Below, in pieces: positions 1-8,345 of a stretch of 64,000 nt of DNA. This DNA comes from UBA2784 sp964494625 (GTDB lineage Bacteria; Pseudomonadota; Alphaproteobacteria; Micropepsales; Micropepsaceae), in contig CAZBRT010000002.1 in assembly GCA_964494625.1 (NCBI GenBank), positions 868,001 through 932,000 on the forward strand, written 5' to 3'. The position numbers and the translations under genes are program-made. A model generated the notes under the pieces. It did not search any database and had not been told where the DNA came from. It worked only from the letters and a program-made list of their open reading frames with translations. Numbering within the stretch: position 1 is the first letter of the stretch; every line of letters starts with the position of its first letter.

Positions 1-1201
1 TGCCGTTCTCGCGGTCAATCACATAGAAGAAACCGTTTTTGGGCGCCTGCATCAGCACCTTGCGGATCGTGCCATTGATGTTGAGGTCGGCCAGCACGAG
101 GTGCTGTGTCGCCGTATAGTCCCAGCTGTCGCCCGGCGTTGTCTGGTAGTGCCAGACGAGTTGGCCGGTTTCCGGCTTGATGGCAAGGATCGACGAGACA
201 TAGAGGTTGTCGCCGCCGCCGGGCGAGCGCATGAAGCGGCTCCACGGACTGCCATTGCCGGTGCCGACATAAAGAAGGTCGAGCTCGGGGTCATAGGCCA
301 TCGAATCCCAGACCGTGCCGCCGCCGCCCAGTTCCCACCATTTGAACGCGCCGCCTTCGTCGGACCAGGTGGGAAGGGCTGCCGCGAGTTCGGGATTTTC
401 CAAAGGCTGATCGGGATTGCCCGGCACCGTATAGAAGCGCCAAAGTTGACGGCCCGTCTTGGTGTCGTACGCCGTGAAGTAACCGCGCACACCAAACTCG
501 CCGCCGCCATTGCCGACAATCACCATGTCTTTGACGATGCGCGGCGCCATGGTGATCGTGTAAGGCCGGTTGCGGTCAATCGTGTTGATGTCCCACATCG
601 GCTTGCCGGTATCGGCATCCAGTTTCACAAGGCGGCCATCGAGCGTTGCGACAAACACGCCGCCCTTCCAGACGGCCACACCGCGATTGACGATGTCGCA
701 GCAGGCGTTGCGTGCCCATTCGCCGGGCACTTGCGGGTCCCAGGTCCAGAGTTCCTCGCCGGTTTTTGCGTCCAGCGCCCAGACCACGCCCCAGTTTCCC
801 GTGGCAAACATGATGCCATCGACGACGATGGGGCTTGCTTCCAGGCCGCGCACGGTATTGGTGCGATACTCCCACGCCACGCCCAGCGTGCCCACGTTAT
901 CGCGATTGATCTGCGTCAGCGGCGAAAAGCGCTGCTCGTCATAGGTGCGGCCGTGCAGCATCCAGTTGCCTGCGTCGGCCTCACTGTTGGCGTTGGTGAC
1001 GCGCTCGGCATTGAGGCGGGCAGCGGCGCGCAAATCCTTGGCGCGCTGGCGGCGGGCGGCCTCCTCGGGCGTGACTTCCCGGCTCTCGCGGGTTTCGGTT
1101 TCGTCATCGCCGCCAAAGATCAGCGGCATGACCTGCCAGCCAGCGACGAGTGCAATCACGCCGGTGATGACGAGTGCTGCAATGTTGCGGTTGAACTCCA
1201 T
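1..1201 (-). CDS. PQQ-dependent alcohol dehydrogenase, quinohaemoprotein-like (3' end outside window)
   Basis: Only the N-terminal 400 residues are in the window; the gene runs off its left edge. The eight-bladed propeller quinoprotein family is shown by a vicinal cysteine pair (C167-C168), metal-ligand-type residues E235 (GGGEFG) and N316 (GTGNGSPW), and a catalytic Asp, D361, in TPGDSWDYTATQ. That last motif resembles type II quinohaemoprotein alcohol dehydrogenases. Thr stands two residues after D361, where lanthanide-dependent XoxF enzymes carry a second Asp, so calcium dependence is inferred. The N-terminus has a hydrophobic segment (about residues 8-28) followed by a charged linker to about residue 70, with no obvious cleavage site, so a membrane anchor is more likely than a cleaved signal. 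The expected role is periplasmic oxidation of an alcohol with electrons passed to a cytochrome. A C-terminal cytochrome c domain would lie outside the window. The ATG at 1201 follows a G-rich ribosome-binding stretch. Confidence 0.9.
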   Translation of the reverse strand, partial: MEFNRNIAALVITGVIALVAGWQVMPLIFGGDDETETRESREVTPEEAARRQRAKDLRAAARLNAERVTNANSEADAGNWMLHGRTYDEQRFSPLTQINRDNVGTLGVAWEYRTNTVRGLEASPIVVDGIMFATGNWGVVWALDAKTGEELWTWDPQVPGEWARNACCDIVNRGVAVWKGGVFVATLDGRLVKLDADTGKPMWDINTIDRNRPYTITMAPRIVKDMVIVGNGGGEFGVRGYFTAYDTKTGRQLWRFYTVPGNPDQPLENPELAAALPTWSDEGGAFKWWELGGGGTVWDSMAYDPELDLLYVGTGNGSPWSRFMRSPGGGDNLYVSSILAIKPETGQLVWHYQTTPGDSWDYTATQHLVLADLNINGTIRKVLMQAPKNGFFYVIDRENG

Positions 1202-1302
1202 GACGCATCCCCCCGAAGCACAGGATTTCAATGGGGATCAGCATGCCTCGGGAGAGCGTCCTGCGCAATGCGGGGTTGTTCATTCGCATACTTTGTTTCC
1301 CA

Positions 1303-1474
1303 CTTCAGCCTCCCCTTTGATTAAAGGGGTGAGCGGAGCGCAAGGGGATTTGCGTGAGCGCTTGCGAAGCGCAAGTCCGGTGGGGTTGCGGGACGCTGTA
1401 ATGAATTTCCTGATGGTGCCCCCACCGGCGATGCAAGCGCATCGCCGGCCTCCATGAACAGGGGGAGGCGGAAG
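1303..1474. repeat. Dispersed ~175-bp repeat, copy 1
   Basis: This stretch is closely similar to 41409-41584. Both copies begin CTTCAGCCTCCCCTTT, continue with AAAGGGGTGAGCGGAGCGCAAG, GGTGGGGTTGCGGGACGCTGTA and ATGGTGCCCCC, and end near GGGGGAGGCG, so the ends are short inverted repeats. It fills most of the 301-base gap between the PQQ dehydrogenase start and the PKHD hydroxylase stop. I see no gene in that gap. Confidence 0.8.
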
Positions 1475-1502
1475 AATTCTCGCTGAAAGTCCGAACTGTC
1501 TC

Positions 1503-2165
1503 CTACCCGTCGCCCCACAGGCGGATCAGGTTGGCGATGGTTTTGGAGACCAGATCAAACTCCCGCGACTTGCCGTTCTGATCGAACATGGCGAGGCGCG
1601 CATTATCGAGATCAAGGAGCATTTCGCGTTTTGAGTCTTCGCGGATGAAGCTCTGCACCCACCCCACCGCGCACAGGCGCACGCCCGATGTCACCGGCTC
1701 AACGCGGTGGAGCGTGGTTGAAGGATAGACAATGGCATTGCCGGCCTTGAGCTTGATCGGCACCTCGCCATGCGGCTGCTCGATCACCAACTCGCCACCC
1801 GCATAGGTCTCGGGATCATTGAGGAAGATCGTGAAGGATACGTCGGTGCGCATGCCGCGCATGTAGCTGTCATCAAGATGCGAGCCATAGGACTGCCCGC
1901 CCTCATAACGGTTGAACATCACGATGGTTCGGCGCGGGCGCACGGCGCGGTTGAACATCTGGCTCGACTGCAGCGCCGCCTCGACCTTCTTCGTCAGCTC
2001 CGGCGTGTGGGGATCGTCGCGGTTGAGCTGCTCGTTGTTCTTCACCAACCGGGCGCTGAATCCCGCCGTGCGCCGCCCATCGCCAAATTGCGACTTGGCC
2101 AGAAGGCCGCGCATCTCGTCCAGCGTCTCGGGCGGGATCAGGTTTTCAATGGCCAGCATGAACAT
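1503..2165 (-). CDS. PKHD-type Fe(II)/2-oxoglutarate hydroxylase (PiuC/YbiX family)
   Basis: A 220-residue non-haem iron dioxygenase. The double-stranded beta-helix ligands are visible: H96 and D98 in SHLDDSY, H153 in TLHRV, and the 2-oxoglutarate-binding R163 in SGVRL. Length and order match the PKHD-type hydroxylase family (P. aeruginosa PiuC, E. coli YbiX, about 225 residues), whose members usually sit beside iron-uptake genes; their substrate is not established. An upstream in-frame Met would give 262 residues, but homologues start at MFMLAIENL, and GAGAGG lies six bases before the ATG at 2165. It is divergent from the imelysin gene, with a Fur-like box between them, so iron-starvation expression is inferred. 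Confidence 0.9.
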   Translation of the reverse strand: MFMLAIENLIPPETLDEMRGLLAKSQFGDGRRTAGFSARLVKNNEQLNRDDPHTPELTKKVEAALQSSQMFNRAVRPRRTIVMFNRYEGGQSYGSHLDDSYMRGMRTDVSFTIFLNDPETYAGGELVIEQPHGEVPIKLKAGNAIVYPSTTLHRVEPVTSGVRLCAVGWVQSFIREDSKREMLLDLDNARLAMFDQNGKSREFDLVSKTIANLIRLWGDG

Positions 2166-2294
2166 GGGGCGCCTCTCGGTTTCGCGGCACGGTAGCCGGG
2201 AACATCGCCGCCCGGCAGGTTTTGGCGTGCCCTTCCAAGCCCCGCGCGGCGGAATGTCGCCCGCACGACCAGCCCATTTGATCTGGATCAAAGT

Positions 2295-2309
2295 TGCAAG
2301 TCATTCTCA
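2295..2309. promoter_or_regulatory. Fur-like box between the PKHD hydroxylase and imelysin genes
   Basis: TGCAAGTCATTCTCA matches about 11 of 15 positions of the 7-1-7 Fur consensus TGATAATCATTATCA. It lies 51 bases before the imelysin start and 130 bases before the hydroxylase start, so one regulator could control both. Alphaproteobacteria may use Fur, Irr or RirA, so which protein binds is unknown. Confidence 0.5.
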
Positions 2310-2359
2310 AAAGCACTATGCCATTGCGGTTTCAACCGCTCAACCCTCTTGAAAGTGTC

Positions 2360-3646
2360 ATGGCCGACAAGACCTCGCTCACCTCAAAACTCTTCCTTGG
2401 CGCCGGAACACTTGTGCTGGTGCAGGCGATGCACGGCGTGCTTCCCCCAGGCTCTGGCGCCTCCTTTGGCCCGCCACATGCCTTTGCCACTGAGGGCGAG
2501 GGCGGCGAAGGCGGCGAAGGCGGTGAAGGCGGCGGGGGCGGCCTGTCGAGCTATTCGCTCAACTCGACCGATCCTGATGCCTATGCCTATGACGCGGCAG
2601 CGTTGATCGACGCCTACGCCACCGGCGTTCATGCGAGTTATCTCGCCGCCTTGAGTGAAGCACAAAGACTGCAGGCAGCCATTGACGCTTTCCTGGCCGC
2701 GCCAGGCGACGCGACGCTCGACGACGCGCGCAAAGCGTGGGTTGCCGCACGTCCCGCCTATCTGGTGACCGAGACCTTCCGCTTCTATGACGGCCCGATT
2801 GAAGAGGTTGAAGGCTTCATCAATGCCTGGCCGCTCAATGAAGCCTTCATCGATGCAACGGCCGGTGCGCCCGAAGGCGGCATCGTCAATGACCCGGCGA
2901 TTGCCATCGACGAAGACACGCTGCGCAACCGCAACCAGACAAGCGACGAAGCCGATGTCACCACCGGCTGGCATGCCATCGAGTTCCTGCTCTGGGGTCA
3001 GGATTTTTCAGCGACCGGGCCGGGCACACGTCCGTACACAGACTATATCGCCGGTACATCCGCCAATGACCGCCGTCGCACCTATCTTTCCCTGTCAGCC
3101 AAAATGCTGACCGACGACCTTGCGGGCCTTGTGGCGGCGTGGGATCCGGCCACGGCCGGGAACTATGCAGCGACATTCCGCGCCCTGCCCCAGCGCGAAG
3201 CCGTGGGCCGTATCGTCAACGGCATGGCAGTCTTGGCCGGGTTCGAGACCGCGTCCGAGCGGCTTGCGGTGGCGCTTGAATCCGGCGACCAGGAAGACGA
3301 GCACTCCTGCTTCTCGGATACGACCAAGCAGGATTTCGTGTTCGACCTTCAGGGCATCGAGAATGTCTGGCGGGGCCGCTATGGCGGCACCACTGGCGCG
3401 GGCATGGATGCACTGGTGCGCGGCATTGATCCGGCATTGGCCGGGCGAATCGATGCGCTGCTTGAGGAGGCGCGTGCGCGCATCAATGATCTCGACGAGC
3501 CATGGGACCAGGTGCTGGCGCAGGAGCCATCAACGCCTGCCCGCGCCGAAGCGGAAGCCGCAGCCACCGCCCTTGTCGCGCTGGGACGGGCGCTCAAGGA
3601 TACCGGCCCCGTGCTTGGCATCATCGTGCAGGTCGAAGGGCTCTGA
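2360..3646 (+). CDS. Imelysin-family (peptidase M75-like) iron-associated exported protein
   Basis: A 428-residue protein with a hydrophobic N-terminal export segment (about residues 10-30) and then a Gly/Glu-rich low-complexity run (about residues 45-61, repeated EGG units). The imelysin fold is recognised from the GxHxxE-type motif in TGWHAIEFLLWGQD, with the ETFRFYDGPIE and FINAWPLN stretches before it. Family members are periplasmic or outer-membrane proteins linked to iron acquisition; peptidase activity is doubtful for most. The next gene, a di-haem DUF1111 protein, starts 7 bases after the stop, a common pairing. ATG 2360 is preferred to an upstream start at 2294 because that one lies across the Fur-like box and lacks a ribosome-binding site. 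Confidence 0.88.
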   Translation: MADKTSLTSKLFLGAGTLVLVQAMHGVLPPGSGASFGPPHAFATEGEGGEGGEGGEGGGGGLSSYSLNSTDPDAYAYDAAALIDAYATGVHASYLAALSEAQRLQAAIDAFLAAPGDATLDDARKAWVAARPAYLVTETFRFYDGPIEEVEGFINAWPLNEAFIDATAGAPEGGIVNDPAIAIDEDTLRNRNQTSDEADVTTGWHAIEFLLWGQDFSATGPGTRPYTDYIAGTSANDRRRTYLSLSAKMLTDDLAGLVAAWDPATAGNYAATFRALPQREAVGRIVNGMAVLAGFETASERLAVALESGDQEDEHSCFSDTTKQDFVFDLQGIENVWRGRYGGTTGAGMDALVRGIDPALAGRIDALLEEARARINDLDEPWDQVLAQEPSTPARAEAEAAATALVALGRALKDTGPVLGIIVQVEGL

Positions 3647-3652
3647 ACCCCA

Positions 3653-5059
3653 ATGTGGCGCGCGGGTATTCTTCTTCTGGGCTTGACGGCAACCGCTTGT
3701 ATTGCCGCTGCCCGGCATGACGACATCCGCACGCGCCACATCATGGGCGCGATCTCGGCCGAGCTGGGTGGCAAGACGACCCGCGTCGATGAAAGCCCCA
3801 ACGCGTTCACTTTCCTGATCGGCAATGCGGGCGAGGGCTATGTGCGTCCATTCCAGTTCGGCAATCGCCTGTTCAACACGAACTGGGTGGCGGCACCCGC
3901 ATCGGTCACCAAATTCGACGGGCTGGGGCCCTTGTTCAACCGCGTGTCGTGCTCGGGCTGTCATCTGCGCGATGGGCGCGGTCAGCCGCCCGAAGAAACC
4001 GGCGCGCCGATGGATTCAATGCTGGTGCGGCTTTCTGTTCCGGGCGTCGCCGACAATGGCGGGCCTTTGCCGCACCCGGCCTATGGCGGGCAGCTCAATG
4101 ACCGTGCGATCATGGGTGTGACGCCCGAAGGCCGCGCCATCATCACCTACACAGAGATCGCGGGCCAGTATGGTGACGGCACGAAGTTCAGCCTGCGGCG
4201 GCCCGACTACATTTTCCAGGATCTCGCCTATGGATCGCTGGAGGGCGCACTTTTTTCCCCACGGGTTGCGCCGCACATGATCGGGCTTGGGCTTCTGGAA
4301 GCCGTGCCCGACGAATTGCTGGAAGCGCTGGCGGACCCCAATGACGAGGATGGCGACGGCATATCCGGCCGCATCAACCGCGTCTTTTCACCCAGTGCAG
4401 GCAAGACGCTTATCGGCCGCTTCGGATGGAAGGCGAACGTCGCCAATCTTGTCGATCAATCATCCGGCGCGGCGTTGGGCGATATCGGCCTCACCTCACC
4501 CGTGCATCCGCAACAGAATTGCACAGAAGCCGCGCCCGATTGCCTTGCCGCCTTTGCGCAGCCCCCGGAGGACGGACCGGAGCTTTCCGCGCACTTCCTT
4601 GAGCGCATCGTCTTCTACACGCAGACACTGGCCGTGCCGCGCCAGCGCGGCGAGAATGATGCGGGTGTGAGGGCGGGTGAAACCGCCTTCCGCGATTTTG
4701 GCTGCGCGGCCTGCCACATGCCCATGCTGGAGACGGCGGAGGCCCAATTGCCCGAGCTTGCCCACCAGACATTTCATCCGTTTACGGACCTTCTCGTCCA
4801 TGACATGGGGCCAGCCCTTGCTGATGGCCGGCCGGATTTTGAAGCCTCGGGCAGCGAGTGGCGCACGGCGCCCTTATGGGGGCTTGGCCTTCTTCAAACC
4901 ACCAACGGGCACCAGTTCCTGCTCCACGACGGACGGGCGCGGGGCTTTGCCGAGGCCATCCTCTGGCATGGCGGCGAGGCAGAAAACGCGCGCGAAGCCT
5001 TCCGCCAGGCGGATGCAGAAACGCGCGCGGCGCTGATTGCGTTTCTTTCATCGCTTTAG
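3653..5059 (+). CDS. Di-haem oxidoreductase-like protein (DUF1111, CxxCH)
   Basis: A 468-residue exported c-type cytochrome. Haem-attachment motifs lie at residues 100-104 (CSGCH) and 351-355 (CAACH). The family was formerly called thiol oxidoreductase-like and resembles di-haem peroxidases. The N-terminus (MWRAGILLLGLTATAC) is a signal sequence ending in a possible lipobox Cys16. The gene follows the imelysin gene by 7 bases and shares its presumed iron-responsive promoter. In many proteobacteria this pair sits with further imelysins in iron-uptake operons. The reaction is not established; periplasmic redox chemistry on iron or a partner protein is inferred. Confidence 0.9.
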   Translation: MWRAGILLLGLTATACIAAARHDDIRTRHIMGAISAELGGKTTRVDESPNAFTFLIGNAGEGYVRPFQFGNRLFNTNWVAAPASVTKFDGLGPLFNRVSCSGCHLRDGRGQPPEETGAPMDSMLVRLSVPGVADNGGPLPHPAYGGQLNDRAIMGVTPEGRAIITYTEIAGQYGDGTKFSLRRPDYIFQDLAYGSLEGALFSPRVAPHMIGLGLLEAVPDELLEALADPNDEDGDGISGRINRVFSPSAGKTLIGRFGWKANVANLVDQSSGAALGDIGLTSPVHPQQNCTEAAPDCLAAFAQPPEDGPELSAHFLERIVFYTQTLAVPRQRGENDAGVRAGETAFRDFGCAACHMPMLETAEAQLPELAHQTFHPFTDLLVHDMGPALADGRPDFEASGSEWRTAPLWGLGLLQTTNGHQFLLHDGRARGFAEAILWHGGEAENAREAFRQADAETRAALIAFLSSL

Positions 5060-5199
5060 GCGCTTAACCATCTGAATGTCTGCATGAACGGCGGATGCGT
5101 GCAGATCTAATCAGACGCGCGGTGATGATCCGGTCTTGACCGCCTTCCTGCTTCTGGTGTGGGTTGGTGTGAATGAGCACGTCCATTCGGGGAAAACCC

Positions 5200-5895
5200 A
5201 TGCGCCTTACGCGCCGTTCGCTTTTGTCGTCATTGCTGGCCGGTGTCAGCTACTTTGCGCTTTCGGCGCCGCGTGCGCGGGCCGCCGACGCGGCCGGTAT
5301 CATCACCACCGCCATCGGCAGTGTCCGTGCGGTCCTTGACGATGACAGCCGCGCGCTGGAACCCGGCGATGACGTCGCGATGGGCGATCTTCTGACCACG
5401 GGCGCCGAAAGCGCGCTGCGTGTCCAATTTGTGGATGAAAGCGACCTGGTCCTGGGCGCCAATTCGGAGACGCTGATCGACAGTTTCGTCTATGCGGGGC
5501 CGACAGCGGACAATTGCACCATCACGCTTGCCAAAGGCGCGTTCCGCTGGGCGTCCGGCCTTATCGACGAGAAGAACGTCGTGATCGAGACGCCTACGGT
5601 CACCATCGGCGTGCGCGGTACGACCGTGAAGGTCGATATTGACGATGACGGCGCGACCGAACTTTCGACGCTCGACGGCAAGGTAACGCTCGCCTCGCGC
5701 ATGACGGGTGAAATCCTGGAAGTGCTGGAGGGTCAGTCGATCCTGACCGATGCGGCCGGCCTCTTCATCGGCGGCGTACGTGACTTCATCCACACGTCAG
5801 CTGACGAGGCGGTTGAGCGCGGCATTGATGAATTGCGCGAGCGTCTGGGCATCCCGGAATGGGTGCCGATCCCGATCCCTGACCTCTTCCCGTAA
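5200..5895 (+). CDS. Tat-exported FecR-domain protein
   Basis: A 231-residue protein with a twin-arginine signal (TRRSLLSSLLAG) and a cleavage site after the APRARA stretch. The mature part is a FecR-type beta domain: a GSVRAVLDD start, GDLLTTGAESALRVQF, and TVTIGVRGTTVKVDI near the end. There are no transmembrane segments after the signal and no sigma-factor gene nearby, so it is not a classical FecR anti-sigma regulator. Stand-alone periplasmic FecR-domain proteins are common, and their roles are mostly unknown. The ATG at 5200 is chosen over 5173 because GGGGAAA precedes it and because the Tat signal then sits at the N-terminus. Confidence 0.85.
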   Translation: MRLTRRSLLSSLLAGVSYFALSAPRARAADAAGIITTAIGSVRAVLDDDSRALEPGDDVAMGDLLTTGAESALRVQFVDESDLVLGANSETLIDSFVYAGPTADNCTITLAKGAFRWASGLIDEKNVVIETPTVTIGVRGTTVKVDIDDDGATELSTLDGKVTLASRMTGEILEVLEGQSILTDAAGLFIGGVRDFIHTSADEAVERGIDELRERLGIPEWVPIPIPDLFP

Positions 5896-5910
5896 AAGGA
5901 CGGACGGCGA

Positions 5911-6189
5911 TTACTCGGGGTCCGCCTTCTTGCGGCGCGTCATGAGGTCGAACAGCTTCCACACCACCCAGACCGGCACGACAATGATCGCGCCGAGAAC
6001 AATGTAACGCCCGGCCCATTCCACGATGTCGCCTGTCGCATCGACAATGCGCCGCAGCGTGCCGCCCAGATCGTTCCACAGATCCATCGGATCGATGCCG
6101 AAGACCCACAGCAAAATGCCGACAACGAACGACGCCATCAGAAGCGAGAGGATCGTATCCACCAGGCGGCGGGGGGATGCTTCACTCAT
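5911..6189 (-). CDS. DUF6460 small membrane protein
   Basis: A 92-residue integral membrane protein with two hydrophobic segments (about residues 13-30 and 62-82) separated by an amphipathic stretch, and a charged C-terminal tail (TRRKKADPE). This matches the alphaproteobacterial DUF6460 family, whose function is unknown. AGAGGAG lies six bases before the ATG. It is convergent with the FecR-domain gene. Confidence 0.8.
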   Translation of the reverse strand: MSEASPRRLVDTILSLLMASFVVGILLWVFGIDPMDLWNDLGGTLRRIVDATGDIVEWAGRYIVLGAIIVVPVWVVWKLFDLMTRRKKADPE

Positions 6190-6255
6190 GGCAGGCTCCT
6201 CTTGAGGTCTGGTGCCGCATTGGTTGCGGTCCGAATGCGGCCAAATGACGGCAAT

Positions 6256-6759
6256 TCACTTCACCCGCGTCCAGACCAGCGTGAAGCCCGACATCACGCC
6301 CTGACCATCGCGGCCTTCGACCGTCGCCGTCAGCATGTCCGGCCCGCGTGATTCATAGCGCAGGCGCTGGGGAAAATCATGGTCGGGGTTCTCAAAGGTT
6401 GCATAGCCAGGCCCGCAATCGGTGAGCGGAAAATCGGTCGGCGCGCTGGCGCGGCCCGGCAGCGCCACATAGACGATGGCGTCACCGCGCGCCTCGATAC
6501 GCAGAAACTCGAATGACGCGCCATTGACCGAGAGCGAGCGCGCCATACCCAGCATCAGGCCGTTGGCCGGCGGCAGCCACACTTCCTCGTTCACCGGATT
6601 GTCGCTGCGCCAGTGACCGCCGAGAAAGGCAACATCCGCCATCGTGCCGGCGCAAGCGGCGGCGGGCGCATCGTTAGTGTCAGGTCCGGCCATGGCAGAA
6701 AGTGTTCCCCCTGTCACAAGGACGACGACAAGAGTCATTCGGATCAACCGGAACATCAT
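6256..6759 (-). CDS. DUF6265 exported protein
   Basis: A 167-residue protein with a signal peptide (MMFRLIRMTLVVVLVTGG, cleavage near AMAG). The mature part has the DUF6265 pattern: FLGGHWR, VNEEVWLPP, MLGMARS, FEFLRIE and ENPDHDFPQRLRY. The function of the family is unknown. A much longer reading frame extends upstream, but it lacks a signal at its start and overlaps the promoter region of the divergent gene, so the MM start at 6759 is used. Four residues after the second Cys the PGYATFENPDHDFP block is the clearest family mark. Confidence 0.8.
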   Translation of the reverse strand: MMFRLIRMTLVVVLVTGGTLSAMAGPDTNDAPAAACAGTMADVAFLGGHWRSDNPVNEEVWLPPANGLMLGMARSLSVNGASFEFLRIEARGDAIVYVALPGRASAPTDFPLTDCGPGYATFENPDHDFPQRLRYESRGPDMLTATVEGRDGQGVMSGFTLVWTRVK

Positions 6760-6932
6760 GCTTGCCGGATGACCGGCCCCCTTGTTCGGACAAAGGCAGT
6801 ATCGCGCGCGGCGCGGCATTCGCCAACAGGGCTGCTGTGATCCGAACGGCCCATAGCCACGAGAGGCTTTCAAGCCACGCCCGGATTTGCTCTGCTGGGC
6901 ACCTGTTTCGAGGCTGTCGGGAGGACGGAAAC

Positions 6933-7526
6933 ATGACACTTCACAAAAAGCTGATGGCCGCGTTTTCCGCGCTTGTTCCGCTTGTGGTCGCACCACCCGC
7001 CGAGGCGTGGGACAATCCCTATACCGGCGTGTGGGTGGGTGAAGCCAGTTATGATGTGCCGCGCGGCTCCAACCAGCCCTTCCGGGTCGCCATCGTCATC
7101 ACTGATGGCGGTGCGGCGCTGATCGATTATCAGGCCTATGGCTGCGGCGGCGAACTCATTTATCAGAGCGAGGCTGTGCCGGGCACAGCCGTCTATCTTG
7201 AGCGCCTCACCTATGGGCAGGAGAACTGCATTGATGGCGGCAAGGTAACGCTCACGGTCAACGCGAAGGGGCTTGGCTATCGTTACGCTTCACCGGACGG
7301 CATCAAGGAAGATGCAGCGGGCGGCCAACTGGATGGACGTCCGATCGGCGCCGAGCCGACGACTTGCGAGGATTGCCCGACATTCGAGCGGCTTGAGTAT
7401 CACACTTGCGGCGGCATCGAAGCCGCGCGTGCGGAAGGCGGGAATGCTGACGCCCTTGCTGCCTGTTTTCGCGAGGCCGGGCGGCGCGTGATGCAATGCC
7501 GCCTGATGTGCCGACCGACAAAGTAG
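6933..7526 (+). CDS. Secreted cysteine-rich protein, function unknown
   Basis: A 197-residue protein with a clear signal peptide (MTLHKKLMAAFSALVPLVVAPPAEA). The mature half begins DNPYTGVWVGEASYDV, a beta-rich lipocalin-like start, and the C-terminal third holds a cluster of cysteines (CEDC, TCGG, ACF, QCR, MCR). I do not recognise the family. GGGAGGA lies 8-10 bases before the ATG at 6933, while the in-frame region upstream is GC-rich without a plausible start. It is divergent from the DUF6265 gene. Confidence 0.7.
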   Translation: MTLHKKLMAAFSALVPLVVAPPAEAWDNPYTGVWVGEASYDVPRGSNQPFRVAIVITDGGAALIDYQAYGCGGELIYQSEAVPGTAVYLERLTYGQENCIDGGKVTLTVNAKGLGYRYASPDGIKEDAAGGQLDGRPIGAEPTTCEDCPTFERLEYHTCGGIEAARAEGGNADALAACFREAGRRVMQCRLMCRPTK

Positions 7527-7634
7527 GTGATGGGGCGCATTGGACGGGATGGCTGCGGGCCAGACGCCCTCCTTGAATTGCGCGCAAATGCACCCATGTT
7601 GGGCGCATCCATCCTTATTGCCGAGGCATCTTCC

Positions 7635-8342
7635 ATGATCCTTCACCGTCCTTCCGATGCGCGCGGGCAAGCCGATTTCGGCTGGCTGAAGGCGCGGCAC
7701 AGTTTTTCGTTTGGCCGCTATGTTGACCGCGATCACATGGGTTTCCGCGCGTTGCGCGTCATCAATGAAGACCGGGTGGCGGGCGGTGGCGGCTTTTCGC
7801 CCCACGACCACAATGACATGGAGATCATGACCCTGATCCTCGACGGCGCGCTGCAGCATCGCGACAGCATGGGCAATGGCGCCGTCATCCGGCCTGGTGA
7901 GGTGCAGGTGATGAGTGCGGGCACCGGTGTGACGCATTCCGAGTTCAATGCGTCGGCCACAGAACCGGTGCATCTTCTGCAGATGTGGGTCCTGCCGGAT
8001 CGCGCGGGTCATGCCCCGCGCTATGACCAGCGCAACTTTGCGCCGCACGAGCGCCGTAACCGCTTCCGCACGGCCGTTGCCGGGTTTGGCGAGGCGGCGG
8101 CGCTTGACGCACTGGCCGTCCATCAGGACATGCGCCTCAACATTGCCGAGTTTGATGCGGGCGCGAAGGCTTCCTATGCGCTTCGGCCCGGCCGGTTTGC
8201 CTGGGTGCAGGTGCATACAGGAACCGGCACGATCAACGGCGTTGAAGTGGCGGCGGGCGACGGGGTTGCCATTGCCGCCGAAGACGCCATCCATGTGTCG
8301 GCGAAGGATGCGTTGGGCCTTGTCGCGTTTGATCTCGCCTGA
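7635..8342 (+). CDS. Pirin-family bicupin protein (YhaK-like)
   Basis: A 235-residue bicupin. The start MILHRPSDARGQADFGWLKARHSF and the metal-binding pairs HxH (SPHDHND) and HxE (GVTHSEF) are typical of pirins, which bind iron and in some cases act as quercetin dioxygenases or redox sensors. Length equals YhaK-type proteins. The ATG at 7635 fits the family start; GTG/ATG codons upstream would add a non-homologous extension. It is convergent with the MBOAT gene, leaving 3 bases between stops. Confidence 0.9.
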   Translation: MILHRPSDARGQADFGWLKARHSFSFGRYVDRDHMGFRALRVINEDRVAGGGGFSPHDHNDMEIMTLILDGALQHRDSMGNGAVIRPGEVQVMSAGTGVTHSEFNASATEPVHLLQMWVLPDRAGHAPRYDQRNFAPHERRNRFRTAVAGFGEAAALDALAVHQDMRLNIAEFDAGAKASYALRPGRFAWVQVHTGTGTINGVEVAAGDGVAIAAEDAIHVSAKDALGLVAFDLA

Positions 8343-8345
8343 GCC

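Noticed and set aside
101..1324. 407-codon plus-strand reading frame antisense to the PQQ dehydrogenase
   Set aside because: The minus strand encodes a clear PQQ enzyme with catalytic motifs; the plus-strand frame is low-complexity, Arg/His-rich and without family features, a by-product of high GC at third positions.
2384..2974. 196-codon minus-strand frame across the imelysin gene
   Set aside because: It is antisense to the imelysin motif region and compositionally biased.
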